Positions 21,024-33,272 of a stretch of 64,000 nt of DNA are shown here, piece by piece. A program made the translations under genes and the position numbers. Position 1 is the stretch's first letter; each line of letters begins with the position of its first letter. Under the pieces are notes generated by a model. It was not told the origin of the DNA. It did not search any database and worked only from the letters and a program-made list of their open reading frames with translations. Location: assembly GCF_000350225.1 (NCBI RefSeq), contig NW_005179175.1, positions 60,700 through 124,699 on the forward strand. The letters are read 5' to 3'. Source of the stretch: Chondrus crispus. Taxonomy: Eukaryota > Rhodophyta > Florideophyceae > Gigartinales > Gigartinaceae.

Positions 21024-22117
21024 TTCAACGTCATTGTTCCGCTGTGTGAGTGCTTGTTCTCAGTTTCTGCTGCCGTTTTCGTGTTTGTTCCTGCTGTCGT
21101 TCTCGTTTTGGTCCCCGCTGTCGTTCTCGTTTTGGTTTCTGCTGTCGTTCTCGTTTTGGTTTCTGCTGTCGTTTCCGCCGCCGTTTCATCGCCGCCGCCG
21201 TTCGTTTTGTTCTATCGCCGTCTACTTGCTGTCGTTTCAACTTGGTGGATCTTCTTCGTGTCTGTTGCAGCTTGGTCTTGGCAATCGTTGTGTGAGCTGT
21301 GGGTGTAGTCCCTAGTCGCCAACGTACCATATCAATCCAAGAAGACTGCCCTTCGATCACGCCGGTGATCGTCGTAGCTGCCGATACCCTCGCTCTTGGT
21401 GAAAGGCTTGTGCCATTGGAAATCTGACTTGAGGGAGGGTCCGACCAAGAATCGTCGAGAGACGAAACACTGATCCTCGGGGAGGATCACAGTGTACTGG
21501 TCTAGTCGATCCGCACTCTGCCTTCGGGAGGTGCGTCGGCGGTGTGGGTAACGCTCTCGGTATTAGCCCTATAGGTACGACTTCGGTCCCCTGGGTGAAG
21601 AGAATACGTGCCTAAACACTGAACCTCTCATTATACGTGTATAAGGTTGCGTACCTTGATTAAGTTCGCACGGAAGAGGGTGACCCTAGGCGTGATTGTG
21701 AACAAATCACACGAGTACGACGAAGGCAGTTTCATTCTTGTGTTGTGGGAAACCTCATTGGGGTAGTACCGTATCAAGTTTGGACAAGCCGATTTCGGTT
21801 GCAGGGACCGTTCGCGGTAGTGACCAAAAGTCCTGGTTCGTCTACAGGCAAAGTGTTGTGCTTACTCGTGGCACGTTTGATTTAGTTCACAGTCGAAAGA
21901 CCCGCACTGGCCGACATACAGGGGTAGCGCCCTAAGGCATTTTTAAGAAGAATACGCTTGTTCCACTCCGCCGGGAACAAGCACCAAGAACGTTTCCGAG
22001 TAATCGCTACAAACTTCTTATACGGGTGGGCTTGCCATTGTGTTGACTATCGGTTAACGGCTTGGGATCCCGGAACAGAAGACCTTGTATACTCGAAGGG
22101 TACATCCATTCGGCGAA
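21024..22117 (+). other. 5' leader of copia C
   Basis: About 1.1 kb of non-coding leader: a low-complexity CTGTCGTTCTCGTTTTGG-rich part (to about 21240), then unique sequence, then a conserved block before gag (CGGTTAACGGCTTGGGATCC, about 22050). No conserved protein frame; the zinc-finger frame of copia A is absent here. Confidence 0.7.
21094..21165 (+). repeat. 24-bp tandem repeat, three copies plus partial
   Basis: Unit CTGTCGTTCTCGTTTTGG plus six more bases, at 21094, 21118 and 21142, with a partial fourth at 21166. Copia B has fewer copies in the same place (about 11160-11240), so the number varies between members. Confidence 0.85.
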
Positions 22118-25100
22118 ATGGATGACCAAAGCTCTGGATCGGTCAGAATCGAGAAGCTGACCGCATCTAACTTTTACATCTGGAAGCAGAAAATCCAGCT
22201 ACTGCTTGCTCTCCGAGATGTCGATCAATACGTTTTTGATGATATCCCGGAGAATACGACGTCAGATGACCGGAGAAAATGGATCCGTGGTGACGCAAAA
22301 GCAAAGGCAGTCATCGGGCTCACGCTTTCTGATGACTACTTGCAACATGTGCGAGGGTGTAGCAGTGCGAAAGAGACATGGGAAGCAATTCTGAATGTGT
22401 TTGAGCGTCATACTTTGCTCAACAAACTTGCCGCCCGTCGCGACTTTTACACTGTATCCATGCTCCCATCCGAGAAAGTGCTCGTGTTCATCAATCGTGT
22501 GAAGCAACTTGCTGCCAGATTGCAGTCAATGAGTGTTGAGATTGACGATAAAGAAATTGCAATGGCTGTCTTGAATGGCTTGCCTCCACGATTCGATAAC
22601 TTGATTGTTGCTCTTGACGCACTTGGTAATGAAGATAAAGTGTTTGGACTCGAGTTTGTGAAGAGTCGTCTGCTGCAAGAAGAGCAACGAGAAAGCATGA
22701 AGACCGCTTCTGCTTCATCACCACATGCACCTGCACTTGTCAATCGTATGCCTATTCGACGCGATATGAAATGTACGAACTGCAATGGACATGGGCATAC
22801 TGCAGCGCGTTGCTGGGGCAAGGACGTGAATGGGCGCCGACCTGCACCGCCAGATGAGATTCGGTCACGCAACACTGGCTTGAAGCCAAGTGCATTCGTT
22901 TCTCGAGATGACAACTCTACTGCTGCCTTTGCGGAGAGTGACTTTACTTGCTTGCTTTCGACTTCCACTCCAGAAAAGAGGACTGCAAACGCAAGGTCAT
23001 GGCTTGTCGATTCCGGTTGCAGCGCTCACATTACGTTTGATCGCTCTTTGTTCGTTACGTATGAACAGATGCAATCTGGATCAGTCGAGATGGGCACGAA
23101 GGCTAGAGCTAATGTCGCTGGTCGCGGCGAGGTAGAATTCATGTTGAACGTCAACGGTAGTCCCCATCCTTGCAAATTGTCAAACGTTTTGCATGTCCCT
23201 GATTTCGGATATTCGCTACTGTCTGTTAGCCAAATGGTTTCGAAGGGTTTGCAAGTGTCATTTGAAAATGAGAAATGCCGCGTTACTGCAGGACCAACTG
23301 TAGTTGCCACAGCGAGTCAAGTTGGGGATTTGTACATACTTGACGTCATGAATGAAACCTTTTCTGCTCACGTAGTTACCCTGCAGACGCTACATGAACG
23401 CATGGCCCATGTTAATGTACAAGGAATCGCATCAATGATTCACAATAATGTGGTAAGTGGCATCAACGTTCGTCAAAGCGATGTCATCAGTGCAATGAAT
23501 CCGAAGTCTGACAATCACTCTCCCATTTGTCCTGCTTGCGTGTTTGGCAAAGCAACGCGATCAGTAATCCCAAAACAGCGATCATCGTCTCGAGCACAGA
23601 ACTGTCTTGACTTGGTACATTCTGACGTTTGCGGTCCGCTCGAAGTACAGTCGATTGGTGGTTCGAGATACTTCATTACATTTGTAGATGATCACTCGAA
23701 CTGGGTAGTTGTGTACACGATGAGAAATAAATCTGAGGCGTTTGCAAAATACAAGTTGTATGAAAAGTTGGCTCAAACCCACACTGGTCGCAAAGTAAAG
23801 GTTCTTCGCACTGATCGAGGGGGAGAGTACTTGTCGACGGAATTCAAGTCGCATTTAGATTTAAACGGTACGCAGCACCAACTCACAACGGCGTACACCA
23901 CTGAACAAAACGGTGTTGCTGAACGTTTAAATCGAACTTTGATTGATCTTGTCCGCTCAATGCTTTCTCATAAACAGGTCAGTAAGCGATTCTGGGCCGA
24001 GGCTCTTGCCACTTCGGTATATGTACGTAATCGAGTTACTTCACGCGCTTTGCCCGTTAATACAACTCCGCACCACATTTGGATGAATTCTACTCCAAAT
24101 GTTGGCCATTTGCGAGTATTTGGGTCAAAGTGTTGGTATACATTACCAAAATTAGAGCTCCGTAAGCTGGACTTGCGAGCGCGTGAAGCGATGTTTCTTG
24201 GGTACTCGCAATGCAGTAAGGCATACAAACTTTGGGACGGAGAGTTGAATAAAATTGTTGTGTCACGGGATGTCAAGTTTGATGAATCGACATGTGGTAT
24301 GCATGACATTCCTGCACACGAAGGTGATTCAATCAACTCTGATGTTGACGTTGTACTGCTCGATGGCGACAATGGGAATGCAGCTGATACCCCAAATACG
24401 GATGAGGTCGGTTCTGAAGAGGATGAAGTTTCGGAGGAGGTTCTTGAAAACGATGGTGCTCATTCTGTAAGTGAGAATGATGAAGATGAAGATGATGTAC
24501 CAACTGCCGTCGAAACTCCGAATGTCACTCCTCCAACTCCGACTCCAGCTGTGCGAAGATCGTCTCGAGTCAGCAGACCTCCCGGATCATGGTGGAGGAG
24601 CAACTTTGCAGCTGCTTTTCTTTCACATGCGCATGTCGCTATTGAAGGTCCCAAGACTTTCAACCAGGCAACCAACGGTCCTAGAGCTGCGTTTTGGCAG
24701 ACCGGCATTGACAAAGAACTTGCCTCCCAGACTAAGAATCGGACTTGGAAACTTGTTCCTCGATCTGAGGCGTCAAACATCTTGACATCTAGATGGGTTT
24801 TCAATGTCAAGCAACTGCCTGATGCAAATGGCAATATAGTTGAAAGTGCAAAAGCCAGACTTGTTGCTCGTGGATTCCAGCAAGTGCAAGGTCTTGACTA
24901 TACTGAGACATATGCCCCTGTCATAAAGTTTACCACTATTCGTCTACTTCTTGCCTTAGTTGCTCATTACGACCTCGAACTTCATCAGATGGATGTCGTG
25001 ACTGCATTTTTGAACGGCGACTTGGATGAAGACATCTACATGGAGCAACCCGAAGGGTGCATTGACAAAAGCAAAAGTGATCACGTGTGTAAACTTTTGA

Positions 25101-26228
25101 AAGCACTTTACGGTCTTAAACAAGCACATCGTCAATGGCATGCCAAAGTGGATGATTTCTTAATTGGTGAATTGGGATTCGAGACTTCGCGTAGTGATCC
25201 TTGTCTCTACATTAAACGCATCGGTAACACTATCATGCTGATTGCACTTTATGTCGATGACTTGTTACTCGCCGGTAGTGATATCGATGCCATCAAATGG
25301 ATGAAGGGGGAGCTTAATAAACGGTTTGAGATGAAAGACCTTGGTGAAGCAAAAGTCTGCATTGGTCTTGAAATTCAAAGGGATCGCACCGCCAAGACGT
25401 TGAGTCTCACTCAAACTAAGTATGCATCAAAAGTGCTTGAGCGTTTTGGAATGTCAACGTGTAACCCCCTCTCTGACTCCAATGGAACAAGGTCACACAA
25501 CCACGATTTCAACCGAAAACGACTCCGAAACAAATGTACCGTATCGTGAGGCAGTGGGATCCCTGATGTACTTGATGGTTGGCACTCGTCCAGACTTGGC
25601 ATATGCGATTGGAAAGCTTTCTCAACATTCTGCCAACCCATGTGAGTCACACTGGGCAGGTGTGAAACGGGTAATGCGATACGTGCAAGGGACTCGAAAC
25701 TTAGGAATCGTGTTTGACAATAAATCTAAATCGCCGGAGTTGTTCGGCTTCAGTGATGCTGACTGGGCCGGTTGTTCAGACTCTCGCAAGTCGACCAGCG
25801 GATATGTTTTCAAGTTCTGCGGTGGAGCGATCAGTTGGAGTTCCCGGAAACAGACTGTGGTTGCAACTTCGACGTGTGAGGCTGAGTACATTGCACTATG
25901 TGAAGCGTGTAAGGAGGCGACTTAGTTGCGTCAAGTGGTTGCTGATGTTCTTGGACTTGATTCTGATCCCACGATTGTGATGGGGTGTGACAATGCAGGG
26001 ACTATTTCGTATGCACAGAATGAATCGGTCAACCGTCGTAACAAACATGTTGATGTGAAATACCACTATGTACGAGATGCAATTAAGAGAAACGTCATTT
26101 CTTTGTCACATTGCCCGACCACTTCCATGCCTGCAGATATCCTGACGAAAGCATTTGGGCGAGTTCTGTTCCAGAAGTTTGTAGAACTTCTAGGGCTTGC
26201 AGTAGCTACTTCTGGTAAAAGCATGTGA
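22118..26228 (+). pseudogene. Copia C gag-pol, frameshifted and with a nonsense codon
   Basis: Starts at the ATG at 22118 (MDDQ). Gag, CCHC knuckle (CTNCNGHGHTAARC), protease with a normal DSGCSAH site, integrase with HHCC site and intact GVAERLNRT, reverse transcriptase with YVDDLLLAG. The frame is lost near 25461-25475, at the CNP codons after the RT, and resumes in another frame (to 25925). There a TAG replaces the TGG of the conserved EAAWLR in copia A. RNase H then continues to the TGA at 26226-26228. One indel and one G-to-A change thus separate it from a complete frame. Confidence 0.92.
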
Positions 26229-26230
26229 TC

Positions 26231-26239
26231 GAGGGGGAG
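26231..26239 (+). other. Polypurine tract of copia C
   Basis: GAGGGGGAG directly before the 3' LTR and just after the gag-pol stop. Confidence 0.88.
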
Positions 26240-27181
26240 TGTTGTAATTCTACGACCACATGCTGATATGCATGACACACGACGACAGATATGACACGTG
26301 TAAAAGCAAAAACACTCCGCGTGACGAGCTCAGCAAGTTTCATTTTCAACGTGTACACGTGTGATTTCTGTACACGGTTGCACTCTACAGTACTTCAGGA
26401 GCAAGTTTGGTTTTCAACGTGTACACGTGTGAAATATGTACACAGTTGCGGTGTACTGTACAATCTGAGCATGTTTCATTTTCTTCGCCCGACACGTGTA
26501 TGACCTGGACACATGTCCTCATTACACTGTCCGACGCGTACAGTACGCCTGCAGTCTTACAGACAAAGTGTAGAACCTTGGTGGCGGGTGCCTGGCACGT
26601 GCCAAAGGTTTACAGCGTCCATGGAGTGCAGCAGCACGGCTACAGCAGGACACAAAGATACCGTTGCGGGAGTTTTGAATTCATAAGGCAAAATGTGCAC
26701 TGTTGTAATTGACAGTGGACAGGACCTCACGAGAGATTCAGATTCATAAGGCAACGTGTGCGCTGTAAACAGTCCTTGCAGGATTGATTTGAATTCGTAA
26801 GGCAACGTGTGAGCTGTAAACGTGCCTTACGAATTTGTGCCACGCTGGATTTGGAATAGTAAGGGAATTTGTGCTTTGCTGTGCTTTGTTGTACTGCCTT
26901 ACTAATTTCTCCGTCATGACAGTGCTAATTCGTAAGGCGGTTTTCTGTTCTGTTTGTTGGGCCATCGCCAGTTTGGCTGAGTAGCAAGACGGGCACATGT
27001 GTTAGAGCCAATACATTTGTAGTATGTGTGTCGTAGTGTTTGGTAGTAGAGTTCTAGAAGATTGCAGAAGTGTATAAGTAGTGCCAGAAGTTGGCGACTC
27101 AAAGTAAATCGGTACCCAATCCTTCAACTTCACCTCATCAACCGTCCTTCGAATCCCCTTCGCCCCGCTGACCTACCATTA
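26240..27181 (+). repeat. 3' LTR of copia C
   Basis: 942 bp, matching 20068-21009 base for base where I compared them. Followed by the TGCAA duplication at 27182-27186. Confidence 0.95.
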
Positions 27182-27186
27182 TGCAA

Positions 27187-29138
27187 TACTGTACGCGAAG
27201 GTGCGGTTCCCAGGCAGCTCGTTGGGTAGTTGGTACCCGGAGCCCCAGCCTTCGGCCATGAAACGGTGTAGAGACGAGGACGCCTCCTCTATGCCGCCCG
27301 CTTCGTAAATATTTAAAACGCGGGCAAGATCGGATCCCAGCCACGTGCAGGAGGCTAGCTCCTCCACGGTAATGCCCGAGCGACCACGGCGCCGCCAACG
27401 ATATCGCAGTTCGCGGATGGGGAGATGCGGAGCGTCAGATGACGGTACCCCCAGCCAACGAGTGTTGGACGGCAACTTCCCTTCCCCATCGACGGAAGAG
27501 GGGTTGGCAGCAAGAGGCTCGCGATCAGGGCACGCGCCACCGAGGACGCGGGCCCCTCTGGCGCGAGAGGAGCGGCAGTGCACTGCGGGCCCCCGGGAGG
27601 TGACGGACACCGCGGGCCCCCAAGCGTCCGTCCTGTTGGGCCACTCCGACAGGACGGACGCCGAGCCCCGGACCAGAGGTGGTACCCGGATGGAACGATA
27701 GCACCGGCTGGGGTGGCCCATCAGCGGGGGCCACCAGCTCTACCGAAACGGTAGTCGACCGAGAGCGACTCTTCTAGAACGCCAGAGGAGGGGGCAGGGC
27801 GCGCTCGTCAAGTCGACGTCCGCCTCATGCGGACCGGGGGACTTGCCCGAAGGGCCTCCCCCGTTCGAAGACGGAACTTGCGCCGACGCGAGTGGGGCGC
27901 CATCCCGACCAGGCGACCGCTGCGGGGTACGGGCCGGGTCGACCGTGATAAGGTGATCGGTCGAGACTATCAAGAGCGAGGCAAGTCAGCGGGCGGTGGG
28001 AACAGCTGCACATACTACACACGGGGCGGGTCCGGAGTCGCGAGGGGGGAGAGCGAGCGGCGAGCCATTTAAGCCATCTCGAACGCCGTCGGACAGTGCG
28101 CACACCGCGCACAAGCGCCACCGCGTACGGCGTATCATACAGTGCGCATACAATGCGCGTATAGGACCCAAGCCGCCATCGCGTACGGTCATACGCCGGG
28201 CATGTTAGCCCGCTTACAGGGTACTGACAGGACGTAGTCAACGCCACTGTCGAGAGGGTTGTCACGATTGGCGACCGAAGGGACGATGAATGGAATACGG
28301 CTGTATCACAGAAGGAACGCCAGGAGGCAAACGGGCCAAACACGACAGTTGCGCACCGTTCTACGCTCGTTGCATGCATAGAATCGTCCTCCAAACAGCA
28401 TAGAAAAGCAAACTCGCTACGGGTTGTGACAATTTGACTACGTGACCCTGCTGGGGAGGCCGTCTTCGGATACTCGGCATGAAAGGGCGGACTACAGTCA
28501 ATCAGGGCTGATTTGGGAGAAGCGACTTATGTGGGCAAGAACTGATCACTCCGAGCCGTTGGAAAAACGAGTGGTTCTCCACAGCATTCCGGTGATCCGT
28601 CTCTATCGCAACTTCATCCGTGTCACTCGCCACGAAAGCAAGCGTCAAGCAGGGTGTATATATCGGACGGCCCAGCCTCGACGGCGACGACGACGCAGCT
28701 CCGCTGTAGGGCATCGCCAGAGAGCAGCGCCGCCGCCTCGCGGGAGTTACTGCACGCCGTTGGACTTACTCGGGACGAGCTGCCCTTCCGGTAGCGCAGG
28801 GGTGAGGTTGAAGGGGTCACAGAGGATGGCACATTAGAGCGCCAGGGCCCCCACACGAGACGATAGGTCCGATCCCAGTAGCCTGCCGACTCACTCCGTC
28901 GCATACTCACGCAGCTCTTCGCGGTTGCGCACAAGCAACGTCCCCTCCCTCACGGTTAGCGGAACGACCGAGACCGCTTGCCGCCGCATTCTAGCCTCTC
29001 CACGGTAACGGGGTATGGAGCAAAGAAGAGCCATGCGACACAACGCACGAGATGCGTCAGGACGTCACTCATACACGACCGCCGCCGTCGAACGCTAAAA
29101 ATGGATGAAGTTAACGAGGGGTGGGGAAGTCACAGTAA
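27187..29138. other. GC-rich region, probably non-coding 3' part of gypsy element G2
   Basis: Lies upstream of a gypsy-type polypurine tract and 3' LTR (30301-30921) and is split from it by a solo LTR. By analogy with G1, whose 4.2 kb before the 3' LTR is also gene-free, I read this as the long 3' untranslated part of a related element. A minus-strand frame (27179-27721, 180 codons, Arg/Pro/Ser-rich) and other frames are present but match nothing I know. No gag, RT or integrase is seen. The 5' part of G2 is missing. Confidence 0.4.
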
Positions 29139-29758
29139 TGTAGTATAAACCCCCGGTCGCGTTGGGGGTCTAGCTGTGGTTCTTCGAAGACCTGTGAACG
29201 CGAGAAAGGACAAAAACACACACACCAGAAAAGAACGCGGGCGGTGGTAGCGTGGTAGAGCGGTGGGGAGCGGACGCAAACACAGTACGCGGTAGAGCGG
29301 TTCAACGCGCTCGACGCCCCGCGGCGGCGCTAGTTAGCGTTCTAGCACCGACGGGCGGAGGCGGATCCAGCTCGCGCGCCTACGTTCGCGACCGCTACCC
29401 GCGTTAGTTTCTAATTAACGCCCTCGCGTTAAGAGAACGCGTTTAGAATAAGCGGACTGGGTTAGACCTTCGGCGGAGGATCTGGTACCAAGCCCGTGCT
29501 TGTCCTTGTCCACCCTCCGCCGCCGGTCGCCCTGTCATTTAATATACAAGTAAATAATCTATCATAACATACTACAGTATCTAGGTAGCGCCTTACACGG
29601 TAAGCTCGCGTGCCTTACTCCGGATCGTCACGCTGTACACGTGCACTGCGAGCAGCAAGCGCGTACTTACAGGCGCGGGTGTGCGCGCTGTATTGCATAT
29701 TGCGGGAGTACAGTAGTGACCCCGCGCGTTCAAATAACGTCCTCGCGATTATGCTACA
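29139..29758 (-). repeat. Solo gypsy LTR with target duplication AGTAA
   Basis: 620 bp on the minus strand. In element orientation it begins TGTAGCATAATCG and ends TATACTACA, diverged from but clearly related to the G1 LTR (TGTAGCATAATTG start). AGTAA flanks it on both sides (29134-29138 and 29759-29763). No internal element sequence is attached, so it is a product of LTR-LTR recombination. Confidence 0.85.
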
Positions 29759-29763
29759 AGTAA

Positions 29764-30300
29764 CACACGCTGCGCGTACGTATCTCTGTACTACGCCGTC
29801 CGACCGCTCGGAATGACCGGCCAACCGCGCAGTTGGCTGAGAACGCGCGTTCTCCGTGACTCGCACGTCCTACATGAGGAGCGCTCCATCCCGCTACGCA
29901 TCCGACGAGGCTCGCAACGACGGCCTGCTCTACCCGAGCGCTGAGTAAGGACATCCACCTCGTCAAAGGGTCCAGCTCCTCCGAGGTGCTCCGCCGTGCC
30001 CTGGCACCCCTACGCTGACGAGGCCATGCGAATCGGGAGCATGCGACAGTCCGCGCAAGTACTCTGAATGGGTACAGTCCAGGAATGCAGGCAGAGGAGA
30101 AAACGAGCTCTGGAGGGAAAGGCGAAGAGGGAAGAAATGACAATGGGATAAACAGCACCGCGCGGAGCGGCGGGGAGGGAACGAATGAGGAGGCAAGCGA
30201 GAGGGACCAGAGAAGGTTTCCGCTCGGCTCCGGATGAGGACAGTGCAGGCTCTACAAACACATGGGGACGCGGACGTCCACACTTGAGGGGAGGGGGCCA
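29764..30300 (+). other. 3' end of gypsy element G2 with polypurine tract
   Basis: Ends with CGCGGACGTCCACACTTG then GAGGGGAGGGGGCC, directly before a TGTAGCAT LTR start. G1 has CGCGGACGTTCACTCTTG then a G-run at the equivalent position, so the two are homologous 3' ends. No coding sequence recognised. Confidence 0.6.
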
Positions 30301-30921
30301 TGTAGCATATCCCCCTCCCGGAATTAGATTTAGATTAGATTTGTAACTGTAGAGCCCGACCTCCACATTACCTCAGCCCGCGCGCACACGTGTACCCCAC
30401 GTGTACGGGGGCGCGCGCATTCGTGTAGTGTCAGCCCCAACGGCTGACAGTATTACAGTGCAGGCCGACCTGCACTACAGTAGCACACTACAGTATATTG
30501 GTACTGTACTGTTATGATACATTATTGTGTACATTAAATATGAGCGGACCGCCGGCGGTGGAGGAGGGACAAGCACGGACTTGTCAAGGATCTTCCACCT
30601 TGGTCCGCCCGCTTACTCACAGGTACTTCCTTCAGTTACCTTAGAGTAGCACCGCGCGCGGGTTGAGGACGCGCGCAACACGCCCACGAGCCGGCTCCAC
30701 CTCTGCCCGTCGGTACTGGATCGTCACCCAGTACCCCTCCGCGGCGTCGAGGCTTCGAATCGCTCGCGCGTGAGCACGTCGTCCCCGATCCCGCTCTACC
30801 ACTGCTACTTCGAGCCCGTGCCCGGCACCGTGGGTGGGCCGTGCTTCTACCTTCCCGCCGAGCGGGGTCTTTCGGAGCTGTCAGTACTCACCCCTTCGTC
30901 GTTGGGGCTCATTATACTACA
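30301..30921 (+). repeat. 3' LTR of gypsy element G2
   Basis: 621 bp, TGTAGCATATCC to TATACTACA. It shares the order of motifs of the G1 LTR: a GTCAGCCCC...GGCTGAC hairpin, ACAGTGC...GCACT, tandem TACTGTACTGT, then a CCGCCGGCGG-containing part. The flanks do not form a duplication (GGCCA left, GTAAG right), as expected for an LTR still attached to internal sequence on its left. Confidence 0.75.
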
Positions 30922-30946
30922 GTAAGCGCTGGAAGTGCATAAACTA

Positions 30947-31900
30947 TTATTCCGTTTGAAAAAACAGCTCCAGAACTTCAAGCGATATGAGGGATCGATA
31001 GGCATCATATATAAGCAACACCTTGCCTACGTTTGCACGCAGGTCCAATGTGTAGTCGACAAATTTAAATGCCCAAGAGACAAAGTTTTCCTTATCAACT
31101 CCCCCTTCACTTCTCGTCGCTAAAACAAAATGGCGAGGCAAAAGTGAGAGCGACGTTATTGGCACTACAGTGCCATTCTGCAACATATCGCGGTAGGGTA
31201 CCATTCTTCCTTTCATAACAAAAAGTGGAGGACCGCGTTCCCCTTCTGCATGGACGACTGGCATCATGGTTATGCGGTTTTCATATGAGAAATCACAACT
31301 AATAAAATCTTGAAGTCCTCTCTTTCACATTAGTCTTCGCCATGCCAATATTCCGTCCACATCCTTGCTTGGTGTGACCCCTACTTCGTCCAGATTAAAC
31401 ATTAGTTGGGCGTCTATGTACTTTTGAATCAACCTTTCTAATGTAGCATAGGGCGAGGTCAACAAAGCAACATTCACTACAGAAAAGCGCTTTGCTTTTT
31501 GGCGAAGCGGTTTCCCAAATCTGATTCCGTGCGAATGGCGCTTGCGAAATGCACGGAGGTATCCAGAGCTAGGCTTGTTTTTTAAAAGGAAGGTCCAATC
31601 GTCTAGACGGTGGCAGTTTTTCCTGAACCACAGCAATAGTCTCGCACAAGTGAGATTGTGTAAGTGGTATTACCTTGTGGAGTACGTCTCGATGAGTTCC
31701 ATAATCATCTGTTCCTCTTGCTCGGAGAGGGCTGTTGGTGGACCATTTTTGGTTCTGGGGGCTGTTAAGCGATAGTGCACCGCGGACTTGGGGATATTAA
31801 ATTGGCTCGTAGCAACTCGAAGTGACGTTTCTGATTTCACTACCTTGACGGCGGCGGCCACGCCTTTCTCGCGCTTCAAAATGGTACGGCGGATTGGCAC
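30947..31900 (-). pseudogene. Pogo/CENP-B-like transposase remnant
   Basis: One minus-strand frame with two in-frame stops (TAA near 31667, TGA near 31322). The first part (31900-31670) is a helix-turn-helix-like region (SQFNIPKSAVHYRL). The second (31636-31325) ends in MFNLDEVG, the first catalytic Asp region of the DDE_1 family. The third (31267-30947) has LIYDAYRS at the expected place of the second Asp. The C-terminal part with the third catalytic residue is missing: the gypsy G2 LTR begins 25 bp beyond. It is a different copy and lineage from the element at 17715. Confidence 0.65.
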
Positions 31901-32458
31901 GGTATGCGGAAGTGGCCTGTGTTGTGAGCGTCGGGATTTGAGGTGGTGATCGGGGGAATGGATGGCATGACATCCCCGAAGTTATCTTGTGTCGAGGGAG
32001 GATCAGGCCGGTTTCTTCGAGTTACACGTTTTCTGAAAGCCAAAAGCCCGCCCAATCGTTCCAAAAGATTTATTTTTAAATATATCCATGTACAACAGTA
32101 GAGACTATACGCTTGCGCTTGTGAAAAATAAATATGAGCAACTTTTCAGCAATTGGTTGCTGAAGAGTTAGACGGAAATTGATAAACTCACGAGAAATTT
32201 CTTCGTATACGCACGCCAGCCTCAGGAGTTTGACAGGAGTAATACACTGCAGGCCTCAACACTTGATCGCCCGCACGAGTCGATGCCAGGCCCTCGTCGT
32301 GCTCGTCGCGTCGCGAGCCCACCGCCGGCGAAAAGCCCTGCACTCCCCGTCAGAGACGCTCCGCGGCTCCGTCGCCGCCTGCCTCAACGCCGCTGCGCGC
32401 GCCGGCCGGAGATGCTCCTAAGCGCTCGCGGTGTCCCTCTCTCCCGTTGAATTCCACC
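31901..32458. other. No gene seen
   Basis: 31900-32100 may be the upstream part of the pogo-like remnant. 32250-32440 is GC-rich with many CpG. No recognisable product. Confidence 0.45.
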
Positions 32459-33250
32459 ATGCGCCCCCTGCACCCGACGCGCTTCGTCGTCCTCTTCCTC
32501 ATGGCCACATGCGGCACTGCCGAGGGCGGCCTCGCATCGAATGCAATCAGCCTCTTCATCTCCTTATCAATCCTAACTGATCCCTTCGATCCCTTCCAAC
32601 TCCCCCTACCCTACCTGCAACCCCCCCTTCCACATGTCCCGCGCCTCCACCCCTGCTCCCCAACCTATAAGGTCTTCCTCCTCGACACCACCACCACCGG
32701 CCTCTCGTTAGACTCCTCCTCCCTCTCCATACCAGCCGTCCGGGAGCACTACTCCCCCGCCAAGTCCTCTTCCCCTCGCACTTTTCTACCTATATCCGCC
32801 CCATCCCACCTCCCTCTGCGTTCGTCCCTCCCTGCAATCCGTCGACAACATCTCTACCCTGCCGCGCCCACATGCCCCGACGCCCCGCCCCCCGCCGCCG
32901 ACGCACGCGCCTTCCGACCCGCCCCCGCCGCAAACGTCTCCCACACACGCCGCTGCCGCGCAAAGCTAAACAACAACTTCGACGGATTGTTTCAGGCCGT
33001 CCCGCCCAAGTCCTTCGGACTTACCCCTGCAGCCCTTGCTGAAACATCCTTCCAGTGCCTCCAGTTGCAATTTAACCACCCGCGTTTCGCACCCCTCTCT
33101 CTCCGCCGACTCCTCTCACCGGCGGCCCTGCCGCACGCCGGCCCAGCCCGCATAACCCATTTTTTTCTCGGGAGGAAGCGCAATCGAGATGGAAGACACC
33201 GGCAGGCGCGCACCTCAGTATTTCGCGATAGTCCAATGACCGTGGCCTAG
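32459..33250 (+). CDS. Hypothetical Pro/Ser-rich protein, possible signal peptide
   Basis: 264-codon ORF from the ATG at 32459, which has a favourable context (CCACCATG). The first 23 residues look like a signal peptide: a basic start (MRPLHPTR), a hydrophobic core (FVVLFLMATC) and small residues after. The remainder is rich in Pro, Ser, Leu and Arg without a domain I know. The pyrimidine-rich base composition could produce such a frame by chance, and all neighbours are transposon debris. I give it as a weak candidate only. Confidence 0.25.
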   Translation: MRPLHPTRFVVLFLMATCGTAEGGLASNAISLFISLSILTDPFDPFQLPLPYLQPPLPHVPRLHPCSPTYKVFLLDTTTTGLSLDSSSLSIPAVREHYSPAKSSSPRTFLPISAPSHLPLRSSLPAIRRQHLYPAAPTCPDAPPPAADARAFRPAPAANVSHTRRCRAKLNNNFDGLFQAVPPKSFGLTPAALAETSFQCLQLQFNHPRFAPLSLRRLLSPAALPHAGPARITHFFLGRKRNRDGRHRQARTSVFRDSPMTVA

Positions 33251-33272
33251 GTTTTGCTCAGCTCAGAAATAT

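Larger units (their letters stand above)
20068..27181 (+). mobile_element. Copia element C, complete LTR retrotransposon
   Basis: 7114-bp Ty1/copia element: 942-bp LTRs at both ends, primer site 21010-21023, leader with 24-bp tandem repeats, gag-pol 22118-26228, polypurine tract 26231-26239. The TGCAA duplications flank it. All reading frames inside the two LTRs are identical at a constant offset of 6172 bp, so the LTRs are identical or nearly so and the insertion is very recent. Gag-pol nevertheless carries a frameshift and a nonsense codon. Same family as copia B. Confidence 0.96.

Noticed and set aside
21094-21165. CRISPR-like array
   Set aside because: Units are contiguous without spacers, inside a retrotransposon leader of a eukaryote.
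30301-30921. Treating this LTR as solo
   Set aside because: No flanking duplication, and a polypurine tract homologous to that of G1 directly precedes it, so it is an attached 3' LTR.
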